From Burkholderiales bacterium (GTDB lineage: Bacteria; Pseudomonadota; Gammaproteobacteria; Burkholderiales; Thiobacteraceae), in assembly GCA_018781585.1 (NCBI GenBank), contig JADMJT010000021.1:1-64000 (forward strand): a stretch of 64,000 nt of DNA. The letters run 5' to 3'. Position 1 is the first letter of the stretch. Each line of letters opens with the position of its first letter. Both the position numbers and the translations under genes were made by a program. Below, in pieces: positions 43,429 through 52,075 of the stretch. The notes beneath the pieces were generated by a model. The model did no database searches. It saw only the letters and a list, made by a program, of their open reading frames with translations, and was not told the origin of the DNA.

Positions 43429-45552
43429 TCAGGCCGCGCCGCTCGCCGGGCGCAGCAGGCAAAATTCCGCATCGGCATCAGTTTCGCACAGATTGCGATA
43501 GACCATATCGAGCGCCCTATCTTCGGTGGTAAAAATGTTTTCCTCGCCGATCAACTCGCGCAGGCCGGTGTGTTCCATGACGTCCAGCACTTGTTTTTTG
43601 AGTCCGCTGAACAGTAGCGTCACGCCGTTGTCTCGCAGCCGTTCCACCAAGTGATGAATGACTTCTTCGCCCGAAGCATCGAGCTGGTTGATGCCGTCAC
43701 CCACCACCAAAATGTGCTTGGCCTTGGGATGATCCGCCGCCGCTTCCAGAATCGCGTCTTCAAAATACGCGACGTTGGCGAAGTAGAGCGAGCCATCGAA
43801 GCGAATCGCCACCACATGCTCGCTGGTAGGCAGATTATGCACTTTCACATCGCGCAGCGTGCCGTCGGCGTGGCGGCCGAGGATCGCGACACGCGGCGTC
43901 ATGGTGCGCAACAGATAGAGAATAATCGCCAACCCCGCACCCACCATAATGCCATTGTCCAAGTGGGGCGCGAATGCCAGCGTGGCGACGAAGGTCACGA
44001 CCGAAGCGATGCCGTCATGCTTGTGCGCGTGCCAGGCATGCTTAATCGCTTTGAAATTGATGAGCCCGATGACTGCCATCATGATCACCGCCGCCAACAC
44101 CGCTTGCGGCAAGTGATACAAGAGGGGTGTCAGGAACAGCAAGGTCACTAACACAATCAGACCGGTATAGACGGAGGACATGCCCGTCTTGGCGCCTGCG
44201 TTCAGGTTCACCGCCGAGCGCGAGAACGAGCCGGAGGCCGGGAACGATTGCGACAGGCTCCCCACCAGATTGGCGAGGCCCTGTCCGATCAATTCCTGGT
44301 TCGGGTCGATGCGCTGCTTGGTCTTGGCGGCCATGGCCTTGGCGATGGAAATCGCCTCCATGAAACCCACCAGCGAAATCACCAGCGCACTGGAGAGTAG
44401 GGTGCCGATCAACTCCCAACTGATTTTGGGCACTTCGAGACTCGGCAAGCCGGAGGGAATGCTGCCCACCACTTCGCCGCCGCCGACGAGCTTAAGCTCA
44501 CCTTGGCTGATTTTTTTGACACGCCAGCGGTGACCATCGGTTTTCAAATCCCGCGGCGCCTGGCCATGGAGATATAAGCGATCAGATTCACCCGCGGCGC
44601 CTGGCACGCGTTCGAGAATGAATTTGCGCAGCGCCCGGTTGCGCTTGCGGTTTTCCGCTTCCAGATCCGTCAAGCCGAGGCGCAGTAATTCGACTTCATA
44701 ATGCAGGGCGGCAAGGTGCTGATTGCTTTCGTTTTCCGCTTTTTCCTGGGTTTTGATCGCAGCCGATTTGGCGCTGATCTGCTGGTTGATCTCGCCGATT
44801 TTTTGTTCAGTGGCCGAGAAGTCGCTGGCGAGGGTACGGACTTCGCTGTCCATGATCTGCTCGACCTGGCCCGTGCTATTGCGCTCGAATCCGATCGCAA
44901 AACTCACCACGGTGGTGAGCGTCACAGCGATCAGTACGCCGGGTAGTTTCGGCGCGTATTTCTTCAGCCCCCACATGATGGCGAAGGCGGATACGCCCAT
45001 GAGCAGGGTCGGCAGATGGGTTTCGCCGATTTGCATCAGCACGCCCCAAATATCATTGATGAAATGCTCGCTGCGCCCCATGGAGACGCCGAAAATTTTA
45101 TTCAACTGCGACAGGCCGATGATGATGGCGGCGGCGTTGGTGAAGCCGACGATGACAGGGTGGGAGAGAAAATTCACCACTACGCCAAGTTTAAATACAC
45201 CCAAGGTCAGTTGCACGATGCCGACCAGTAGCGCCAACAAAATGGCGAGCGCGACGAAGGCTTCAGAGCCAGTCGCAGCTAACGGCGCGAGCGCAGAGGC
45301 AGTCAAGAGCGAGGCAACGGCAACCGGCCCCGTGGCCAACTGCGCCGAAGACCCCCAGAGCGCTGCGATGATGCCGGGCAGGAATGCCGCATAAAGACCG
45401 TAATAAGCGGGCAGACCTGCCAATTGCGCATAGGCCATGGATTGCGGGATCAACACCAGCGCGACTGTGACGCCGGCGAGCAGATCAGCGCGCATCGTGT
45501 CACCACGGAACGGAAGCCATTTAAGGAAAGGGAAGAATTTAGCGAGTGACAT
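43429..45552 (-). CDS. SulP-family anion transporter with coiled-coil insertion, in the hyf operon
   Basis: 707 residues from the ATG at 45552 (MSLAKFFPFLKWLPF, matching its paralogue at 49936); an ATG at 45600 is possible. SulP proteins carry bicarbonate, sulfate or other anions. QSMAYAQLAGLPAYYGLYAAFLPG and SQSFPASGSFSRSAVNL are family signatures. A C-terminal STAS domain (HVVAIRFDGSLYFANVAYFED, GINQLDASGEEVI) is present. An insertion of about 135 residues (nt 44467-44877) carries heptad-like helices (SATEQKIGEINQQISAKSAAIK). Substrate not shown by sequence; bicarbonate is favoured by context. Confidence 0.93.
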   Translation of the reverse strand: MSLAKFFPFLKWLPFRGDTMRADLLAGVTVALVLIPQSMAYAQLAGLPAYYGLYAAFLPGIIAALWGSSAQLATGPVAVASLLTASALAPLAATGSEAFVALAILLALLVGIVQLTLGVFKLGVVVNFLSHPVIVGFTNAAAIIIGLSQLNKIFGVSMGRSEHFINDIWGVLMQIGETHLPTLLMGVSAFAIMWGLKKYAPKLPGVLIAVTLTTVVSFAIGFERNSTGQVEQIMDSEVRTLASDFSATEQKIGEINQQISAKSAAIKTQEKAENESNQHLAALHYEVELLRLGLTDLEAENRKRNRALRKFILERVPGAAGESDRLYLHGQAPRDLKTDGHRWRVKKISQGELKLVGGGEVVGSIPSGLPSLEVPKISWELIGTLLSSALVISLVGFMEAISIAKAMAAKTKQRIDPNQELIGQGLANLVGSLSQSFPASGSFSRSAVNLNAGAKTGMSSVYTGLIVLVTLLFLTPLLYHLPQAVLAAVIMMAVIGLINFKAIKHAWHAHKHDGIASVVTFVATLAFAPHLDNGIMVGAGLAIILYLLRTMTPRVAILGRHADGTLRDVKVHNLPTSEHVVAIRFDGSLYFANVAYFEDAILEAAADHPKAKHILVVGDGINQLDASGEEVIHHLVERLRDNGVTLLFSGLKKQVLDVMEHTGLRELIGEENIFTTEDRALDMVYRNLCETDADAEFCLLRPASGAA

Positions 45553-45610
45553 GTGGCTGTCTCGATTCATGTGCGGTTGTGCGGCAATTTCGCGTGGCAT
45601 TTTTTCAATT

Positions 45611-46024
45611 TCATTTGCGTGGTGTGGCGGTCACTAAAGGGCATTCCAATTTTTTCCAGGGATCGCTGCTGCTATCTTGAGCCAGCGTTTCCCACCCCTC
45701 GAGGGAATCGATCACCACGGCGGAAACACACTCATGCGTGTTGGCGTAATCAACGATGTCGCGGCGGCGCAAGCTCGGCTTCCGGGTCAAGTTGAAATAA
45801 AGCCCTTCGGCCCGCAACGATTCCAGTAGTGCTTGCAATGGCTTAGGCAATAATTCACCGTTGACGATGGCCAGAATCTCCAGACCCGCGTCCATCCTCT
45901 TGCACAAATTGAGCGCGGCGGTGAGCAGGCGCTGATCGATGCAGTTCTCACGCACGGCCAGCAGCACTTTTTTTTCGGGTTCCATCAAGGGCATGAGAGT
46001 TTTACATAGCGGTTTTCGTGCCAC
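45611..46024 (-). CDS. Small universal-stress-protein-like protein, first gene of the SulP-hyf operon
   Basis: 137 residues from GTG 46024; ATG 45994 or 45985 are alternatives, since no start has a strong ribosome-binding site. KKVLLAVRENCIDQRLLTAALNLCKRMDAGLEILAIVN matches the opening beta-alpha unit of USP domains, and DIVDYANTHECVSAVVIDSLEGW continues it. The terminal LECPLVTA resembles the USP end. USP domains bind ATP/AMP and regulate transporters in some systems. It lies 58 bases upstream of the SulP gene. Confidence 0.75.
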   Translation of the reverse strand: MARKPLCKTLMPLMEPEKKVLLAVRENCIDQRLLTAALNLCKRMDAGLEILAIVNGELLPKPLQALLESLRAEGLYFNLTRKPSLRRRDIVDYANTHECVSAVVIDSLEGWETLAQDSSSDPWKKLECPLVTATPRK

Positions 46025-46129
46025 CTCATGAAAATATTACAACCTGTTGAATCAAAAAATAAAAATGTATTTAAAGTACCGTTTGTTTGATTCTCTATAT
46101 ATTGCATATTGTAATAATTAGCACAAAAT

Positions 46130-46144
46130 GCTACGTCAGACCCA
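46130..46144 (-). promoter_or_regulatory. Weak candidate sigma-54 element before the SulP-hyf operon
   Basis: On the minus strand TGGGTCTGACGTAGC has GG and GC spaced by 10 bases, but the -12 half is TAGC rather than TTGC. A second weak element faces the kinase gene: GG 46180-46181 and GC 46192-46193 (plus strand, CGGGCTATATGTTGC). The adjacent regulator is of the sigma-54 type, which is why I looked; neither match is strong. Confidence 0.25.
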
Positions 46145-46226
46145 TTCAATTTTGTTTATTTTCAGGTGTTGCATCAGGCGGGCTATATGTTGCAAAATGC
46201 AATTTCTGAATTTATTCCTGTAGCCC

Positions 46227-47732
46227 ATGCATTCCCTGCGCCAGAAAATTATCTTCGGCTATTACGCGGTCGGCACCCTAATCGTGGGTCTATCGCTATT
46301 TGCTTTTGTGGAGTTATATCTGATTGAGGAAAAAATTCTGGCCGGGGGGCGGATTTCAGAGTTTTTTGACGTAACGCTGGAGATACGCCGGTTCGAGAAG
46401 AATTATTTTCTTTACCGGCAGGTAGCGGATCTGACGGAGACCCAGCGCTATGTGCATCAGGCGCAGGCTTTGCTGCGCGAGAACGCTGAGGTGTTTGAAG
46501 CAATCGCGACCGCTACGCGGATGGCTGTGCTGCGAGATCAGTTGACGCAGTATGCCGCCCTGATGGGGGAATACGCGACCTTGGGTGACGCAGGCACGGC
46601 ACGTACGGAGGCGCTAGAAATACGCATCCGCCAAGCCGGTAAAGAGATGGTCACGGTGGCCGAGGGGATCGCCCGGGCCGAGCGCGCTACGCTGCAATCT
46701 TCGCTCGACCGGCACCGGCGCGTGTTGCTCATCTCCATCGTGGTGCTGGTGATGGTGGTGGTGGTCATCGGCCAGCTTTTATCGCGACGCGTGGCACGGC
46801 CGCTCAAAAGTTTGGAAGATGACATGGAGGCGGTAGCCAACGGCAAGTTGACGCAGCTGGATCGGGTGAGTGATGACCGCGAGATCGTTTCGCTTACCCA
46901 CGCCTTCAATCATGTGCTGCGCGAATTGGAATTGCGTCAGACGCATCTCGTGCGCGCCGAGAAGCTGGCTGCACTGGGTACGCTGCTCTCTGGCGTAGCA
47001 CATGAACTCAACAATCCTTTGTCCAATATTTCCTCCTCCTGCCAGATTTTGATGGAGGAGGGAGATGAAGCCGATCCGACATTCCGGCGGGAGTTGCTGG
47101 GCCAGATCGATGAGCAGACCATTCGGGCGCGCAATATTGTGCGCTCCCTGCTCGATTTTGCCCGCGATCGCGAATTCAAGACCGCGCCTTTGCAGCTCGC
47201 GCAATTGGTCAAAGAAACCCTGCGTTTTCTCAAGGGCCAAGTACCGACACAGGTGACGCTTACTACCGACATTCCATCCGATTTGGTGTTGCAAGGGGAC
47301 AAGCAGCGCCTGCAACAGGTGTTCCTCAATCTGATCAAGAACGCAGCAGAAGCCCTGGAGAGTGCGGGGAAAGGCGCGGGGGAGATCCGCATCTCTGCGC
47401 ACCGGGGGCGCGTGACTGGCGATTCGGCTCCGCCTGGCGCGGGCGAGCACTTTTTCGCCTTCGGCCGCTGCGAGGGTCACGGCGAGGTGGTGGATATCGA
47501 GATACGAGATAACGGCAGCGGCATTCCACTCGACATTCTGCCGCGCATTTTCGATCCCTTTTTCACCACGCGCGAGGTGGGCAAGGGCTCGGGGCTGGGA
47601 TTGTTTATCGTATTTGAAATCATCGAAGAACACGGCGGCTGCATCGCGGTGGAGAGCGTGCCGGGCCAAGGCACGGCCTTCTTCATTCGCCTCCCGCTAC
47701 CATCAGGAGAAAGTGTTGAACATCATGGCTAG
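46227..47732 (+). CDS. Membrane sensor histidine kinase (NtrB/AtoS-like)
   Basis: 501 residues. Helices at about 9-31 and 166-185 enclose a helical periplasmic domain (about 40-160), followed by a HAMP region (RRVARPLKSLEDDMEAVANG). The HisKA site is H259 (SGVAHELNNPLSNISSSC), and the HATPase has NLIKNAAEAL, DNGSGIPLDILPRIFDPFFTT and GSGLGLFIVFE. It overlaps the regulator gene by 8 bases. It is divergent from the SulP-hyf operon, sharing a 202-base AT-rich intergenic region. Confidence 0.94.
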   Translation: MHSLRQKIIFGYYAVGTLIVGLSLFAFVELYLIEEKILAGGRISEFFDVTLEIRRFEKNYFLYRQVADLTETQRYVHQAQALLRENAEVFEAIATATRMAVLRDQLTQYAALMGEYATLGDAGTARTEALEIRIRQAGKEMVTVAEGIARAERATLQSSLDRHRRVLLISIVVLVMVVVVIGQLLSRRVARPLKSLEDDMEAVANGKLTQLDRVSDDREIVSLTHAFNHVLRELELRQTHLVRAEKLAALGTLLSGVAHELNNPLSNISSSCQILMEEGDEADPTFRRELLGQIDEQTIRARNIVRSLLDFARDREFKTAPLQLAQLVKETLRFLKGQVPTQVTLTTDIPSDLVLQGDKQRLQQVFLNLIKNAAEALESAGKGAGEIRISAHRGRVTGDSAPPGAGEHFFAFGRCEGHGEVVDIEIRDNGSGIPLDILPRIFDPFFTTREVGKGSGLGLFIVFEIIEEHGGCIAVESVPGQGTAFFIRLPLPSGESVEHHG

Positions 47733-49086
47733 CCAAGGAAGATTGCTCATCGTGGACGACGAAAAGGTCGCCCTCAAAAATCTAGAACACGTCATGAAGA
47801 AGGAAGGTTATGAAGTCACCGCAACGCAGAGCGGCGCTCACGCCCTGGCTTTTTTGGAGAAGCAACCCTTCGATGTGGTGCTCACCGATCTGCGGATGGA
47901 GAAGGTGGATGGCATGCAGATCCTGCGCAAATGCCGCGAGGCCTCTCCTGATACGGAAGTGGTGCTGATCACCGGTTACGCCACACTCGAGTCGGCGGTA
48001 GAGGCCATGAAGCACGGCGCATTTTATTACATCGCCAAACCGTTCCGTTTGGACGAAGTGAGAAAAGTAACCGCCGAGGCGATGGAGAAAACCCGCCTAA
48101 AACGCGAGAACCGCAGCCTGCGCGAGCAGGTGGAAAATTTCCAGGGCAAAGTCCGCATCATCACCCAAGATCTTAAAGTGCAGCGCCTGCTGGAAATGGC
48201 GCGCCAGGTCGCGCCGACCGGTTGCAACATTTTGATCACGGGCGAATCCGGCACCGGCAAGGAGCTGTTCGCGCGCTATCTGCACGCCCAAGGCGAACGC
48301 AGCGAGGGGCCGTTTCTGGCGGTCAACTGCGGCGCGTTTAATGAGGAGTTACTTTCCAACGAACTATTCGGTCACATCAAGGGTGCGTTCACTGGCGCGG
48401 GCACGGATAAGAAAGGGTTACTGGAGGCGGCATCCGGCGGCACCCTGTTTTTGGACGAAATCACCGAGATGTCGCCCGCCATGCAGGTGAAGCTGTTACG
48501 CGTGATTCAGGAGCGCGAAGTGCTACCGCTGGGTGGCACAGTGCCGCTCAAGGTGGACGTGCGATTCATTGCCGCCACCAACCGTGATGTGCAAGACATG
48601 GTGCGCCAGGGCGGCTTCCGCCAGGATTTGTATTTCCGTTTGAACGTGGTCAACTTGCATATCCCCCCCCTGTCACAGCGCAAGGAGGATGTGCCGCTCC
48701 TGGCTTACCATTTCCTGCGGAAATACGCCGCACTGATGAAAAAGGCGGTGACGGAGATCGCGCCCGCCGCCCTGGATCTGCTCAAGGTTTACGCCTTTCC
48801 GGGCAATATCCGCGAGTTGGAAAATATTATTGAGCGCGGCGTGGCCATCAGCACCGGCCCGATCATCGAAGTCACTCACCTGCCCGAGGATTTGCGTGAC
48901 TTATCCATCCGTACTTTCCGCAAGAAAGACGGCCGCATCCCGTCTTTAGACGAACAAGAGAAGGACTACATTCGCTGGGTGCTGGAAGAAGCCGGCGGCA
49001 ACCAGACCCAAGCGGCGCAAATCCTCGGCATCGACCGCGTCTCGCTCTGGCGTAAGCTCAAGCGCTATGAGCTTGAGGCGGAATGA
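47725..49086 (+). CDS. Sigma-54-dependent response regulator (NtrC family)
   Basis: 453 residues from the ATG at 47725. Receiver with D55 (VVLTDLRMEKVDG) and K105 (YIAKPF), AAA+ domain with Walker A GESGTGKE (173-180), the sigma-54-contact loop GAFTGA (220-225) and FLDEITEMSPAMQVKLLRVIQE. A Fis-type HTH (GNQTQAAQILGIDRVSLWRKLKRY) ends the protein. It should activate -24/-12 promoters nearby; the SulP, hyf and carbonic anhydrase genes are the obvious candidates. Confidence 0.96.
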   Translation: MASQGRLLIVDDEKVALKNLEHVMKKEGYEVTATQSGAHALAFLEKQPFDVVLTDLRMEKVDGMQILRKCREASPDTEVVLITGYATLESAVEAMKHGAFYYIAKPFRLDEVRKVTAEAMEKTRLKRENRSLREQVENFQGKVRIITQDLKVQRLLEMARQVAPTGCNILITGESGTGKELFARYLHAQGERSEGPFLAVNCGAFNEELLSNELFGHIKGAFTGAGTDKKGLLEAASGGTLFLDEITEMSPAMQVKLLRVIQEREVLPLGGTVPLKVDVRFIAATNRDVQDMVRQGGFRQDLYFRLNVVNLHIPPLSQRKEDVPLLAYHFLRKYAALMKKAVTEIAPAALDLLKVYAFPGNIRELENIIERGVAISTGPIIEVTHLPEDLRDLSIRTFRKKDGRIPSLDEQEKDYIRWVLEEAGGNQTQAAQILGIDRVSLWRKLKRYELEAE

Positions 49087-49092
49087 AGCGCC

Positions 49093-49653
49093 TCAAAACT
49101 CGTTCTGCAACTTCTTATACCCCTTCACCAGCTCATGATTGGCGCGCGCCACGGATTCGGAAAAATCCGCGGTCTGCGGCGTGACCTGCTGGATGTTCGC
49201 GAGGTCCGAACTGGAGTGGATGTTGGTCGTTGAAGGAATATAGAAGCCTGCGGGGATTTCGCAGCCTTCCACCACCGAGTTGTGGCGCACCACCGAGCGT
49301 TCGCCGATGGTGCAGTTGAACAGCACTGAATTAAATCCGATGAATACATGGTCGCCCACTACGCACGGCCCATGCACGATGGAGCGATGGGCGATCGAAG
49401 TGAACTTACCGATTTGCACCAAGCCCCCCGCCTTGGAGTGGATCACCACGCCATCCTGAATATTCGAGTTTGCACCGATGATGACCGGCTCCATCTGGCC
49501 ATTTTCATCCACCTCGTCGGCGCGGATCACCGCATAAGGTCCGACAAACACGTTTTCCTCGATGATGATTTTGCCGCAGATGATCGCGGTCTGGTCCACA
49601 TAGGCGGATTCATGGATTTGCGGAATATCGCCGCTGGGGTTTTTTCGGATCAT
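49093..49653 (-). CDS. Gamma-class carbonic anhydrase-like protein (CcmM/Cam type)
   Basis: 186 residues from the ATG at 49653; the track start is a TTG 45 bases earlier. It is a left-handed beta-helix of hexapeptide repeats. The three zinc-ligand histidines are present: H72 (GVVIHSKAG), H89 and H94 (SIAHRSIVHG). HVFIGFNSVLFNCTIG and EIPAGFYIPSTTNI recall the N-terminal domain of CcmM. It would interconvert CO2 and bicarbonate, fitting the SulP neighbours. Activity is inferred. It ends 6 bases from the regulator gene (convergent) and is divergent from the second SulP gene. Confidence 0.9.
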   Translation of the reverse strand: MIRKNPSGDIPQIHESAYVDQTAIICGKIIIEENVFVGPYAVIRADEVDENGQMEPVIIGANSNIQDGVVIHSKAGGLVQIGKFTSIAHRSIVHGPCVVGDHVFIGFNSVLFNCTIGERSVVRHNSVVEGCEIPAGFYIPSTTNIHSSSDLANIQQVTPQTADFSESVARANHELVKGYKKLQNEF

Positions 49654-49935
49654 GGCTCGCGTACCGGAAACAGGATTTATCGGAGAACTGCGATGCAATC
49701 ATAGGTTTATTGCATGGTCAGGCTGGTCAGCCCTAACGATATGAATTAAAATTGCAATTTGTATCGTAGGTGTTTAATTTTGCATCAATCAGGCCGGAGC
49801 CGATTCTGCCGGAAAAGAGCAGAGCGGTAAAGGCCGGTTCCGCTGTTTCCATCTTGATTCGGTTTTTCTGTCCTGGCTTTTTAAGCCGGGTTTTGGTCGT
49901 GTCTGTCAGTACCAGAAAATATTTAGGAAGTTTTG

Positions 49936-52062
49936 ATGATCTCCAAGAAGCTGTTGCAGCGATTTTTCCCCTTTCTCTCCTGGTTTCCGGTCGATTCCAT
50001 CGTTCTACGCGGCGACCTGATTGCCGGTATCACGGGTGCCTTGGTGCTGGTTCCCAAGGCCATGGCCTATGCTCAACTAGCGGGGTTGCCGGTGTATTTC
50101 GGTCTCTACACAGCCTTCATTCCCGCCATCCTCGGAGCCTTGTGGGGCTCATCGCGGCAACTGGCCACCGGCCCCGTGGCGATTGTGTCTCTCATGACCG
50201 CCGCCGCAGTCGCGCCGCTTGCGGTGCCCATGACGGAAAGCTTCATTGGTCTCGTACTGCTCTTAACCTTCATGGTGGGCTTGATCCAATTCGGGTTGGG
50301 GACCTTAAAACTGGGCACCGTGGTCAATTTCGTATCGCATCCGGTCATATTGGGTTTCATGAATGCGGCGGCCATCATCATCGCCATCTCCATGCTCGAC
50401 AAGTTATTGGGCATTCCTAAGGGACGGAGCGATTCGTTCCTGGTGGATGTGTGGGAGATGTTGGGCTACTTGCCGCTGACCCATTTGCCGACGCTGGCCA
50501 TGGCGGTGTTTGCCTTGGCGTTGATGCTAGGCTTGAAGAAAGTGCCGTTGCTGGCGAAGACCAGCGTGCTGATCGCGGTGATTATCACCACGCTGGTAAG
50601 CGTTGCTGTGAATTACGAACAGAGTGCCAAGGGTCAGCCTGATTTGATCGCCGATTCCGCCGCGCGTGAGCTGGTGACGAGCTATGCCACTACCGAGCAG
50701 CGCATTAACAGCCTCCTAGCCGAGGTAACGGCCAAGTCGACGCAACTGCGCGCCTATGAAAAAGCCAACAATCCCCGTGCTGCTGCTGATCTTCGGCATG
50801 ACATTGATCTCATGAAGCTGGATAGCGCGAGCTTGGAAAAAGAAAACAAGCAGCGCTTGCACTACATTCGCAAACTGCAATTCGAACGCGCCAAAGCGGC
50901 AGATGGACAGCCCACCGCGCTCTATTTGAAAGGCATCGTGCCCACCGGCATCGAGACTGATGGCCATGCCTGGCATATCAAGAAAATCGAGAAGGGTGAG
51001 ATGAAGCTGATCGGCGGGGGCGAGGTGGTCGGCACCATTCCCCAAGGCTTGCCTTCCCTGCGCGTGCCCACACTGAGCTTCGACGCCCTGATGTCCCTAT
51101 TCTCGGCGGCGATCATCATCTCGCTCGTGGCCTTCATGGAGTCGATCTCCATGGCCAAGGCCATGGCGGCCAAATCCAAGCAGAAGGTCGATCCCAACCA
51201 GGAGCTGATCGGCCAGGGCTTGTCCAATCTTGGTGGCGCTTTCTTCCAGGCTTATCCGGCGTGCGGTTCCTTCACCGGTTCCGCCATCAACTTGCAGGCC
51301 GGGGCCAAGACCGGTTTTGCCATGGTGTTCAACGGCGTGTTCGTGGCCATGACGCTGCTGTTTCTTACGCCCTACCTGTATCACCTTCCCCAAGCTACTT
51401 TAGCGGTGATCATCTTGCTGGCCGTGGTCGGGCTGGTGAATATTCCGGCGTTAAAACATACCTGGCAGGCCAGCCGATCCGACGGCATCGTTGCTTTTAC
51501 CACTTTCAGTGTCACCCTGCTGGCCGCCCCGCATTTGGATAAGGGCATCATGGTGGGTGCGATACTTGCCATCGTGCTCTACCTCTATCGCACCATGAAA
51601 CCCCGCGTGTCGCAGCTTGGGCGGCACAAGGACGGCACCCTGCGCGACGTCAAGGTTTATCCAGACATGCCCACTAGCGAGCATCTGATTGCCATGCGTT
51701 TCGACGGCTCGCTCTACTTTGCCAACGTGTCTTATTTTGAAGACACCGTGCTCGAAGCCGTGGCCAGCAAACCCAATGCCAAATACCTGCTGGTGGTGGG
51801 CGAGGGCATCAACCAGCTTGATGCCACGGGTGAGGAAATGTTGCATCACCTGGTGGAGCGGCTGCGTGAAACGGGTGTGGTGATTGTGTTCTCCGGCCTG
51901 AAAAAACAGGTGCGGGACGTGATGCAAGCCACTGGCTTGAACGAACTGATCGGCGCGGACAATTTCTTTCCCACCGAAGATTCGGCGATTGCGGCGGTCT
52001 ATGAGCGTCTGGGGGTCGAGGCGGAGGACGATCTGTTCTGCGCGCTGCCAGCCCGGGCCTGA
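49936..52062 (+). CDS. SulP-family anion transporter with coiled-coil insertion (paralogue of 43429-45552)
   Basis: 708 residues from ATG 49936, with AGGAAG upstream. Family signatures PKAMAYAQLAGLPVYFGLYTAF and AYPACGSFTGSAINLQAG; STAS domain at the C-terminus (HLIAMRFDGSLYFANVSYFED). The same insertion as in the hyf-linked SulP occurs at about nt 50614-51042, with heptad-like helices (TTEQRINSLLAEVTAKSTQLR) and a basic segment AWHIKKIEKGEMKLIGGGEVVG. The two share sequence throughout and probably arose by duplication. Probably a bicarbonate or related anion transporter. Confidence 0.93.
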   Translation: MISKKLLQRFFPFLSWFPVDSIVLRGDLIAGITGALVLVPKAMAYAQLAGLPVYFGLYTAFIPAILGALWGSSRQLATGPVAIVSLMTAAAVAPLAVPMTESFIGLVLLLTFMVGLIQFGLGTLKLGTVVNFVSHPVILGFMNAAAIIIAISMLDKLLGIPKGRSDSFLVDVWEMLGYLPLTHLPTLAMAVFALALMLGLKKVPLLAKTSVLIAVIITTLVSVAVNYEQSAKGQPDLIADSAARELVTSYATTEQRINSLLAEVTAKSTQLRAYEKANNPRAAADLRHDIDLMKLDSASLEKENKQRLHYIRKLQFERAKAADGQPTALYLKGIVPTGIETDGHAWHIKKIEKGEMKLIGGGEVVGTIPQGLPSLRVPTLSFDALMSLFSAAIIISLVAFMESISMAKAMAAKSKQKVDPNQELIGQGLSNLGGAFFQAYPACGSFTGSAINLQAGAKTGFAMVFNGVFVAMTLLFLTPYLYHLPQATLAVIILLAVVGLVNIPALKHTWQASRSDGIVAFTTFSVTLLAAPHLDKGIMVGAILAIVLYLYRTMKPRVSQLGRHKDGTLRDVKVYPDMPTSEHLIAMRFDGSLYFANVSYFEDTVLEAVASKPNAKYLLVVGEGINQLDATGEEMLHHLVERLRETGVVIVFSGLKKQVRDVMQATGLNELIGADNFFPTEDSAIAAVYERLGVEAEDDLFCALPARA

Positions 52063-52075
52063 CGCTGAAAATAGA

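Noticed and set aside
49769-49783. Sigma-54 promoter for the second SulP gene
   Set aside because: GG and GC are separated by 11 bases rather than the strict 10 and the -24 side is TAGG.
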